Below, piece after piece: positions 1 through 7,678 of a stretch of DNA of 47,496 bases. The DNA is from Methanobacteriota archaeon (GTDB lineage: Archaea; Thermoplasmatota; Poseidoniia; MGIII; CG-Epi1), in NCBI GenBank assembly GCA_014240055.1, contig JAAZXP010000003.1:10600-58095 (forward strand), written 5' to 3'. Positions within the stretch are counted from its first letter, which is position 1. Every line of letters starts with the position of its first letter. Under the pieces are notes generated by a model that saw only the letters and a list, made by a program, of their open reading frames with translations, searched no databases and was not told where the DNA came from. A program made the translations under genes and the position numbers.

Positions 1-250
1 AGTCATTCATGTCTGCAAGAAAAACAGTTGTTTTTACTACGTTATCTAAAGTTAGATTTTTTTCAGCTAAAACGGCCTTTATGTTTAGAATGGCTTGCTT
101 AGTTTGATCAGCTACACCATTTTCTAATTCAGTAGCATCGTGTTTACGGCCAACTTGACCACTTAGGAAAACATAGTTTCCAGACACGACACCTTGTGAG
201 TAAGGACCGATCGGTTTCGGAGCCATCGAGCTCACCACGATCTCTTTCAT
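1..250 (-). CDS. RidA/YjgF-family protein (partial, runs off left edge)
   Basis: Manual translation of the minus strand from ATG at 250: MKEIVVSSMAPKPIGPYSQGVVSGNYVFLSGQVG...; the IGPYSQ and FLSGQ motifs are typical of RidA. Confidence 0.88.
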   Translation of the reverse strand, partial: MKEIVVSSMAPKPIGPYSQGVVSGNYVFLSGQVGRKHDATELENGVADQTKQAILNIKAVLAEKNLTLDNVVKTTVFLADMND

Positions 251-291
251 AATAAACTAATTGAACCCAATTTATGTAGTTTACTAATAAT

Positions 292-1524
292 TCAAGACCA
301 ATATGCGACTCTTGCGGCCATTATAGAATCCATGTATGTTTCGCAGTCAAAATCTTTGTCTGATAAGGGTGAAGAACCGTTCAAGTCTTGGATGATAGTT
401 TTTGTAAGAGTTGGATCAACAACTCCCCATCCAGTTTGTGTGTAAGGAGCTATTGGCGAAACAGGCACTCCTGTTTGACAAGCACCTTCGTTTGCACCAG
501 GATCATATTCTGAAGCATCAGGGAAATAAGAGGCTTTTTCCATACTTCTTCGGATATCATAGTTAGTGATGGAAGTATTTTCACTGTAAATTAAGCTACC
601 ATTCCTACCGCCAGATCCCATATCTCCGGCTTGTTCTCTTAGTTCTTGTATAACTAGAGAGAGAACTCCTGCAGTTCTAGGCGTTGCAAAACTAGTTCCA
701 GAAGTATCATGATATCCATCAATAGAATCGTGGTCAGGTAAATTTTGAGTCCAATCAGCTACAATATCTGGAGCAGTACCTGAGCAGTGCATGACTTTAC
801 CTCTATCTCCATCCTCTTGAAAACCAGCAATTCCAATAGACCAAGGAGGGCCACCAGTTGCGTCTTGAACACATGTAGACCCAGTATTATCGCAGGCTCC
901 AGTATGCAGTTTACCCATTTCATTAACTGCATATTCCGTATCATCTTCAATACCAGGAACCGGAACCGACCCAATTGGTCCAAAACTTGTTGTGATAATA
1001 TCAACCATCGGGTGTTCAGCAGCCCTTCTCACGCCATCGAATCCCTCAAGGAAAAAAATAACAGCATCTGGATTGGCATCTATTACAGCTCCAGTAACAG
1101 CAGTACCGTGACCATCGTCAGGATCATCTAAGATAGGCGTTTCACTCCAGCCTTCTTCTCCCATTGCCCCAATAATCCGTGTGCCTGAGAAATAAACAGT
1201 ATCATTGTAAGTAATTAGATCCCAACAAGTTTCTCTATCTGCTTGAACTCTTTCTTCCCACGTTCCTATTTGGGTTAATTCACAGACTAAAGTTACTCCA
1301 AAATCCTCCAAAAAAGGTTGGGGCAAACTTTCATTTCTTTGAAAATGATCATGATATGGATTAATTCCAGTATCGACTGGAGCAACCACAGAATATGATT
1401 TCCAAAAATCTTCCTTAGCTTCTATTTCATCAGACTCATTAGTAACAGCATCATCTAAGCACCCTGAAATCATTATAAAGATGATCAAAGGAATCGAAAA
1501 TTTCTTTGTTATCGCATGTATCAT
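292..1524 (-). CDS. Subtilisin-like (S8) serine protease, predicted lipoprotein
   Basis: Catalytic motifs VDTG (Asp), DGHGTAVTG (His) and SGTSFATPRTAG (Ser); N-terminal lipobox-like IMISGC. Confidence 0.88.
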   Translation of the reverse strand: MIHAITKKFSIPLIIFIMISGCLDDAVTNESDEIEAKEDFWKSYSVVAPVDTGINPYHDHFQRNESLPQPFLEDFGVTLVCELTQIGTWEERVQADRETCWDLITYNDTVYFSGTRIIGAMGEEGWSETPILDDPDDGHGTAVTGAVIDANPDAVIFFLEGFDGVRRAAEHPMVDIITTSFGPIGSVPVPGIEDDTEYAVNEMGKLHTGACDNTGSTCVQDATGGPPWSIGIAGFQEDGDRGKVMHCSGTAPDIVADWTQNLPDHDSIDGYHDTSGTSFATPRTAGVLSLVIQELREQAGDMGSGGRNGSLIYSENTSITNYDIRRSMEKASYFPDASEYDPGANEGACQTGVPVSPIAPYTQTGWGVVDPTLTKTIIQDLNGSSPLSDKDFDCETYMDSIMAARVAYWS

Positions 1525-1619
1525 TATTTGTATTTATTACACGGTAGTATTAAAATTTTATTTGTATTTTGTCTTATTTGGAAGCAAAATATTAAATGAC
1601 GTCGATAATACATTGTATT

Positions 1620-1943
1620 ATGTCTAAGTTCATGTATTCTGGTAGTTATACCAAGAAAGGCGTTAAGGGATTGTTAAAAGAGGGCGGAACGGCCCGCCGT
1701 GATGAAACTATACGAATGGTGGAATCTCTCGGAGGCACAGTTGAAGCTTATTATTGGTGCTATGGCGAACAGGATTTCGTATCCATAATGGATTTTCCAG
1801 ATCACACAACGGTAACTGGTTTAGCCCTTAATATTGCAGCTTCTGGAACATTCACAGGAAATTTAACTCCTTTGATAACAGTCGAAGAAATGGATGAGAT
1901 GGTAACTGTAAAGTTAGGAAAATATCGGCTACCTGGCGATTAA
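1620..1943 (+). CDS. GYD-domain protein
   Basis: MSKFMYSGSYTKKGVKGLLKEGG...YYWCYGEQDFVSIMDFPD resembles GYD-domain proteins. The internal ATG at 1620 is a better start than 1596. Confidence 0.75.
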   Translation: MSKFMYSGSYTKKGVKGLLKEGGTARRDETIRMVESLGGTVEAYYWCYGEQDFVSIMDFPDHTTVTGLALNIAASGTFTGNLTPLITVEEMDEMVTVKLGKYRLPGD

Positions 1944-1956
1944 AATTAAAGATATA

Positions 1957-2808
1957 ATGACAAAAATAAGGTTAGCAGCATTCGCACTCTGTATTTTGTC
2001 TATTATGATTCTACCAAATTCTGCGGCCACAAAGGATAGCTATTCAGAGGATGGATTTCTGATACTTGGCCAAGATGATCTAGTGGGAATCACTTTTTGG
2101 ATAGCGACTGCAGCTATGCTGGGTTCCAGTATTTTTTTCTTAATAGAACGTAGCAACGTTGCTCCTCAGTGGAAAACATCAATGACCATTGCTACCTTAA
2201 TCACAGGAATTGCTTTTTGGCATTATATGTATATGAGAGAGCATTGGATTCTTACCGGAGAAAGTCCAATAGTTTATCGTTACGTGGATTGGTTTATTAC
2301 CGTTCCATTACAGATTGTTGAATTTTATTTTATTTTAGCTGCAGTTACTGCAGTTACTGCAATGTTATTTTGGAGACTTCTAGGGGCTTCTGTTCTAATG
2401 CTTGTTTTTGGGTTTCTTGGAGAAACTCAAATGCTTGGAGGCAGTTCGATAATTTGGTGGATTTTATGTATGGCTTGCTGGTTCTATATCATCTATGAAA
2501 TTTTTAGAGGTGAAGCTGCAATTCTTAATGAAAATAGTGGGAATGAAGCAGGACAATTTGCATTCCAAGCCTTAAAATGGATTGTAACGGTTGGATGGGC
2601 TATCTATCCTATCGGCTATCTATATGGTCTTGATGAAACTACAATATTGGGAGTTAACATAAGCAATACAGCATACAGTCCTGAGCTGATAAACATAATT
2701 TATAATTTAGCTGATTTGATCAACAAAACTGCTTTTGGAGTTGCAATTTGGATTGCAGCAGTCAAAGATACTAAAGAGTCTAAGGGCGAACAGTCTTTTA
2801 TGTTCTAA
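1957..2808 (+). CDS. Proteorhodopsin-type light-driven proton pump (predicted blue-absorbing)
   Basis: FWHYMYMR (His75-like), YRYVDWFITVPLQIVEF (D97/T101/E108 equivalents, Gln at 105 equivalent), NKTAFGVAIW (Schiff-base Lys). Confidence 0.95.
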   Translation: MTKIRLAAFALCILSIMILPNSAATKDSYSEDGFLILGQDDLVGITFWIATAAMLGSSIFFLIERSNVAPQWKTSMTIATLITGIAFWHYMYMREHWILTGESPIVYRYVDWFITVPLQIVEFYFILAAVTAVTAMLFWRLLGASVLMLVFGFLGETQMLGGSSIIWWILCMACWFYIIYEIFRGEAAILNENSGNEAGQFAFQALKWIVTVGWAIYPIGYLYGLDETTILGVNISNTAYSPELINIIYNLADLINKTAFGVAIWIAAVKDTKESKGEQSFMF

Positions 2809-2968
2809 AATAGCTGCTTACAAAGAAAAGAATTAGCGCTACTAAAACGTCTAAAGTAGGAGAGGCACCAGGATATCCAAAATTCCAGACAATTACTAGA
2901 AGTAACCAAACTCCGAATACCCAATCTAAATCTTTTAAGCCGAAACTCGCAACGCCTTTAGGCGACAC
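2798..2968 (-). CDS. Small predicted membrane protein (56 aa), not in the ORF track
   Basis: Manual translation from GTG at 2968: MSPKGVASFGLKDLDWVFGVWLLLVIVWNFGYPGASPTLDVLVALILFFVSSYFRT*. Two hydrophobic helices; start overlaps the 3' end of the upstream KaiC-like gene. Confidence 0.6.
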   Translation of the reverse strand: MSPKGVASFGLKDLDWVFGVWLLLVIVWNFGYPGASPTLDVLVALILFFVSSYFRT

Positions 2969-3719
2969 GGGTAATCATCTCTGGTGTAATTCCATGCTCA
3001 GTTACAGCATAAATCATTACAGCAGCTTTTTCTGGATGATTGCGGATTTTCTTAATAATTAATCTATTTTCGAACTCAGCAGCCATACGTCCAACTTCAA
3101 GTTCTATTACAACGTCACAAATAGCTTCAATTTGACTATGAATTCTTGGTTCACAAGTACCTGCAGACATAGTATACATTATAGTTCCACCATTTGCCTG
3201 AGCGTATTCTTTTATTGTCCTCATAGCTGATAAAACTTCAATTGGATTATAATATTGCATAAAGAAGTCTAGCGAATCAATAACGACTCTAAAAGGCGCT
3301 TTAAGTTTAGAAATTTCATAGGTCATATCTGCAACAAAATTAATTTGATCAGAAGTAGAACCATATGAACCCAAATTTCTCAGTTCAGCAACTGAGAGTC
3401 CTTCCTGTTTAAAACGAGATGCTTGTAATTCACGAGATAAAACTTTTTCAAAATATTGAGTTCCTACATTAACAATTCTCAAATCAGTAGGCCAATTATA
3501 TTGCTCAAAAGTATCGATTAGTTCATCTGAAGTCTCGTCTGTTGAAAAATAAACTACATTTTCAGATCCAACGCCAGCTGATGCATATTGTTTAGAGAGT
3601 AATTCTTTTCCTGAACCAGAACTGCCTTCAATTAGCATAGAGCTACCCAATACAATTCCTTTACCATCAATTAATGCTTCATCTAGTCTTTCAATTCCAG
3701 TTGAGATTATTTCTGCCAT
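2958..3719 (-). CDS. KaiC/RecA-superfamily ATPase-like protein with modified Walker A (GSSGSGKE)
   Basis: GIERLDEAL...GSSMLIEGSSGSGKELL...FRVVIDSLDFF is a KaiC-like fold. Confidence 0.8.
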   Translation of the reverse strand: MAEIISTGIERLDEALIDGKGIVLGSSMLIEGSSGSGKELLSKQYASAGVGSENVVYFSTDETSDELIDTFEQYNWPTDLRIVNVGTQYFEKVLSRELQASRFKQEGLSVAELRNLGSYGSTSDQINFVADMTYEISKLKAPFRVVIDSLDFFMQYYNPIEVLSAMRTIKEYAQANGGTIMYTMSAGTCEPRIHSQIEAICDVVIELEVGRMAAEFENRLIIKKIRNHPEKAAVMIYAVTEHGITPEMITRVA

Positions 3720-3721
3720 TT

Positions 3722-4282
3722 TTATTCACCTATTACACGATCTGATAATAACTGTAATGCAGATGCCAATTCGTCGCCAGTTTGCTCTTTAACAGTCATT
3801 AACATACTATAAATTTCCTTAATACGCATAGAATTCCCAAGTACATTAATAAATTCTTTTAACACCCTAGCTTCAGAATAGATACTTAACCCATTAACTG
3901 AATCGAACATCACAAAGCTCTTCTTCGATTTTAGTCGCCTTTCTAGAAGAGAAATATTAAGTAAAATAGATTCAAGCATAGTTGGAGATTCAACATAAAG
4001 TGTTCGAGGATCATCAGTTTTTCCACCAACCGTCATCGACACTAAATCTACGAAATAAAGATCTGATAAATCTGTCTTGGTTTCTTCTAATTCTGCTAAA
4101 ATATGTGAAGAAGGTCTCGAAGTTGTGATATAAATCCCACCTAATTTTTTACTAAGTAAAACAGATGCAATTTTGACAGTATCAGTATGAAATGATTCTG
4201 CGCCAATGCTAACAGTTGTTAACGTATCTCCGTCATTAATACTCTTGATGACTGCTCCTGCAATTTCTTTAACATTGCTCAT
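3722..4282 (-). CDS. Degenerate KaiC-like protein lacking a P-loop
   Basis: Same domain layout (IYITTSRPSSHI, KSFVMFDSVNGL) but no GxxxxGK[ST]. Start chosen at 4282 (MSNVKE) because ATG overlaps the upstream stop (ATGA). Confidence 0.65.
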   Translation of the reverse strand: MSNVKEIAGAVIKSINDGDTLTTVSIGAESFHTDTVKIASVLLSKKLGGIYITTSRPSSHILAELEETKTDLSDLYFVDLVSMTVGGKTDDPRTLYVESPTMLESILLNISLLERRLKSKKSFVMFDSVNGLSIYSEARVLKEFINVLGNSMRIKEIYSMLMTVKEQTGDELASALQLLSDRVIGE

Positions 4283-5100
4283 GTGAAAGATTGTCCTCCA
4301 TCTTGTCCCCATTTGAGGAGAGGAACAACTGCCAACCCGATTGGCGTTAATTCAATCAAGTGTCTTGCACGAGAATGTTTAGTTCCTCGCATTTTTACAA
4401 CTTGTAAACTTCTCAACAAGTCTCCTTGTCTAATTATGTTACCCATAAGAACTACACCATCAGCAACGGCCTCTTCAACACCAAAAATCGAATAAGTCTG
4501 AACGTTAGAGTCTACAACAGTTTCTGAAATTAGCATAGTAGTACATCCAAAAGTACTCAAGAATTGACTTAATCTAAAGATGAAGTTACGGATACTTCCT
4601 TTATCTGGAAGTTGATAACAAACGGCAGTGATAGAGTCAATGACTAATCTTGTAACTCCTAATTCATCTACAATATCTTCAAAAGCCCCTAATAGAGCTT
4701 CCATATCTTTAGAAGTATAAGTTCCATCTAGTCTTTCAACGCCCAACCTATCGTTAATTACGGTTAAATCAAAAATATTTAATTTTCCTTCTTTAACAAG
4801 AGCATCATCAAAGAAACCATAAGTCTGTAAATTTGATAACATTTTAGATGAAGGTTCAGTTACAGAGATATAACAGCAAGTTTCTCCAGCCTTAGCACCG
4901 TTAATGAGAAATTCCATTGCTAAAGTAGTTTTTCCAGAACCCACAGTTCCAGCTAGAAGTGTTATGTTTCCAATAGGAATTCCACCGTTTAAAATACGGT
5001 CAATACCCTCGATGTAAGTTACACATTTGTCTCTAGGACGTCCGCCACGCGGGTCCAGGCTAATTGGTTTTGTTACTTCCTTTTTTGCCATTTTCATCAC
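4279..5100 (-). CDS. KaiC-domain RecA-superfamily ATPase (canonical Walker A)
   Basis: GIDRILNGGIPIGNITLLAGTVGSGKTTLAMEFLINGAKAGETCCYISVTEPSSKM; Walker B-like TRLVIDSITAV. Confidence 0.88.
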   Translation of the reverse strand: MMKMAKKEVTKPISLDPRGGRPRDKCVTYIEGIDRILNGGIPIGNITLLAGTVGSGKTTLAMEFLINGAKAGETCCYISVTEPSSKMLSNLQTYGFFDDALVKEGKLNIFDLTVINDRLGVERLDGTYTSKDMEALLGAFEDIVDELGVTRLVIDSITAVCYQLPDKGSIRNFIFRLSQFLSTFGCTTMLISETVVDSNVQTYSIFGVEEAVADGVVLMGNIIRQGDLLRSLQVVKMRGTKHSRARHLIELTPIGLAVVPLLKWGQDGGQSFT

Positions 5101-5522
5101 TCGTCAATTATAAACTGATCTACAAGGTATTGCCGAACCCTCTTTTTCAATGTTCTCTCTGTAATCTTTTCACCCTGAGCAGAATCGTGCATCACTTGTA
5201 TCTCTCTTTGAATTTCAACAGGCAGTTCAGCCCATGCCACAGGTGGTTTCTTTGGTAATAGCCCTCTGAGGTATTTTGGATTGGCTTGAGCGAAAATTTC
5301 TGCAAACCGTTCTTTGACTTTATCTTCAAAGAATTTATCAGCTTCTCTTTCGACTTCGCTGTAAGCTTTAATTAATTCTTCTTCGACAATTTGCCCTAGG
5401 TCTTCTAGGAAAACACCTTCAGGTAAAAATCGGTGGTACCAACTACCATCTTCATGGAGTGCATCCATGTGCGTACGGTTGTAAACGTCAATAAGCGGAG
5501 TTTCATATTCTTCTTTTGCCAT
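5097..5522 (-). CDS. Hypothetical charged, helical protein; first gene of the KaiC-like operon
   Basis: 141-aa ORF with ATGA overlap (5097-5100) to the KaiC gene; no recognised family. Confidence 0.7.
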   Translation of the reverse strand: MAKEEYETPLIDVYNRTHMDALHEDGSWYHRFLPEGVFLEDLGQIVEEELIKAYSEVEREADKFFEDKVKERFAEIFAQANPKYLRGLLPKKPPVAWAELPVEIQREIQVMHDSAQGEKITERTLKKRVRQYLVDQFIIDE

Positions 5523-5575
5523 TAATTGTCCCTAAACTTTCAAAATGAGGCCTTATAAGATACTTAGCCTAGAAA

Positions 5576-7675
5576 TCAAGCAGGCTTAATTTCATAGTCA
5601 AGAAGTATAACTTCAACCAAATATTCGACTTCTTCACCATTATCTGTATGGTTACATCCGACAGCATTTCCACTTTCAGCTTCGACATTAATTTCCAAAA
5701 AATAGGATCCTAATCCAGCTCCCATGGCATCAAGCTCATCTTTAATTTCAGCTTCAGACATCTCGCTAGCATTCCCTGAAAAATATAGAGAAGAATTATA
5801 CCATTCAACAACAATTTCATGAGAAGAACTACCCTGGCCTTGATTTTCACCACTTTCAGTTCCATTAAAATTATCGTGTGTTATAGTTCCTGTAATTGTG
5901 TCTGGATCTGGCTGAGAAGCCCCAGGTGCAGCACAACCGATTCCATTACTTGTTTCATCTTCACTGTACGTAAGTAAAACTCTAACACCAACAATATTTC
6001 GACTATCTTCTGTCCATTCAATATTATTAGTATTGAAATCTATGAGAATAGTCTCACCGTCACTAACATATTCTGTATTATTCCCTAAAATTTCATAAGA
6101 AATTTCTCCAGAAATAGAATAATTTCCTATGCCGCCTGTTGAATCAGAAGAATCTGGAGCAAAAGCAAGATATGCAGCTTCGGAGGCGCCAAATGGAATA
6201 ATAATAGCTGCAGCGACCACTCCATATTGACTCTTCTTAGGCCAATTAAACCTGCCCAACGAAGATAGGTTTGGTGTTCTGAAGTAATTCATCAAAAAGT
6301 GAGTAATGAATGCAGCCCCCATACCTGGGACTGATGGGAAAACGCCGTCTGCACCTCCGAAACCTAATACTGTCCAAATTAGGACACCACCGAATGCAGC
6401 CACCATCATCGCAATTGAATGAGTAGTATCTGGTTTGTACCCTAACCACCTAATAATCAGTAAAGGTACAAAAACACCGCCGAGGCCGTAGACGGCAAAA
6501 ACAACAAGAAGGAAGACAGAATCTCCACCAGGAAGATATAATCCTCCTATAGATATTAAAGTAGCAAATGCAGCAACTGCAATAGTTACCTTTTTCGCAG
6601 TTTTATGGTCTTGTCTCCATTCAGGTTTAATGTCGTCTGTAATTGCAGCTGTGCATGCTAGAACCTGACTATCTGCGGTAGACATTGTTGCTGCAAAAAT
6701 AGAGGCTAAAATCATTCCCACGCCAATACCTGGCATCGTCTCCATGGCCATCATTGGCAATCCCAATTCGGCATCAAAGCTACTTTCTGTAAACAACACG
6801 CGGCTTGCCAAGCCGATAATTAGCATAAGTATAATGAAAGGAGTCTGCCAAACAAAAAACCAAATCATTGCTTTCTTACGATCTTCATCGGTACCAAGAG
6901 TCATAACTCTCGAAACGACTTGCGGCTGACCTGCAACACTTAGCCCACCTAGAAAGAAAGCCATTGTCCAAAGGGTGAAACCAAATATTAGGTCAGGTGG
7001 CAGAAGATTAGTCAAAAGTGGATCTTGTTCATTTAATTTCATTTCGAGTCCACTAAATCCTCCAACTTTTTGAAGACTTATCCAACAAAGAATTGTTGAC
7101 CCCACAATCATGACGCAAGACTGAGCAGCATCGGTCCAAATCGAAGCCCTGATTCCTCCAGCATAACAGTATGCCACCACTAGAACAAAACCAATAAGAA
7201 TTCCAACAATTTCAGGCCACCCCATCATCACGAATAATGCCTTTCCACCAGAGGTAAGCTGAGCTGCAGCGTAAATACTTAGAAACAAAACAGACAAGAT
7301 TCCAGCTAGTTTTGCTTCAGGCGCACCTGCCTTTTCGGCAACTAATGAAGATAGTGAACGAATGCCTCTTTCTCGACCTTCTTCTTGAATAAATTTATAC
7401 AGCCAAGCCCAAGCAACAACTTGCCCTATAGTTGACATAAAAGACAGAAAAGCTACACTATACCCCATCGTGTATGTAAATCCAATAAATCCAATGAACA
7501 TATATCCCGAGTTCCAAGTACTAACTGCAGATAAGGCAGCAAGTGAAGGGCTCATACCTCTTCCAGCTACAAGATAATCATCAGTCGTATCTTTTTTTAC
7601 TCGCATTGAGGCAAGACCAACGCCTGCAAAAATAGACATGAAAAAGATAAATGAGATTACAACAACAGCATCCAT
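5576..7675 (-). CDS. SSS-family sodium:solute symporter with C-terminal extracellular domain
   Basis: N-terminal core DDYLVAGRGMSPSLAALSAVSTWNSGYMFIGFIGF is SSS/PutP-like with many TM segments; ~195-aa soluble C-terminus. Confidence 0.88.
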   Translation of the reverse strand: MDAVVVISFIFFMSIFAGVGLASMRVKKDTTDDYLVAGRGMSPSLAALSAVSTWNSGYMFIGFIGFTYTMGYSVAFLSFMSTIGQVVAWAWLYKFIQEEGRERGIRSLSSLVAEKAGAPEAKLAGILSVLFLSIYAAAQLTSGGKALFVMMGWPEIVGILIGFVLVVAYCYAGGIRASIWTDAAQSCVMIVGSTILCWISLQKVGGFSGLEMKLNEQDPLLTNLLPPDLIFGFTLWTMAFFLGGLSVAGQPQVVSRVMTLGTDEDRKKAMIWFFVWQTPFIILMLIIGLASRVLFTESSFDAELGLPMMAMETMPGIGVGMILASIFAATMSTADSQVLACTAAITDDIKPEWRQDHKTAKKVTIAVAAFATLISIGGLYLPGGDSVFLLVVFAVYGLGGVFVPLLIIRWLGYKPDTTHSIAMMVAAFGGVLIWTVLGFGGADGVFPSVPGMGAAFITHFLMNYFRTPNLSSLGRFNWPKKSQYGVVAAAIIIPFGASEAAYLAFAPDSSDSTGGIGNYSISGEISYEILGNNTEYVSDGETILIDFNTNNIEWTEDSRNIVGVRVLLTYSEDETSNGIGCAAPGASQPDPDTITGTITHDNFNGTESGENQGQGSSSHEIVVEWYNSSLYFSGNASEMSEAEIKDELDAMGAGLGSYFLEINVEAESGNAVGCNHTDNGEEVEYLVEVILLDYEIKPA

Positions 7676-7678
7676 TTT

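Noticed and set aside
2338-2363. Tandem 9-nt repeat GCAGTTACT in the rhodopsin helix D region
   Set aside because: The protein length there matches other proteorhodopsins by my alignment from memory (ILAAVTAVTAMLFWRLL), so it is probably codon coincidence and not an insertion.
2958-5100. The KaiC-like cluster as an archaellum (ArlH) locus
   Set aside because: No ArlI, ArlJ, archaellin or ArlF/G partners nearby, and multiple KaiC paralogues without them do not fit an archaellum operon.
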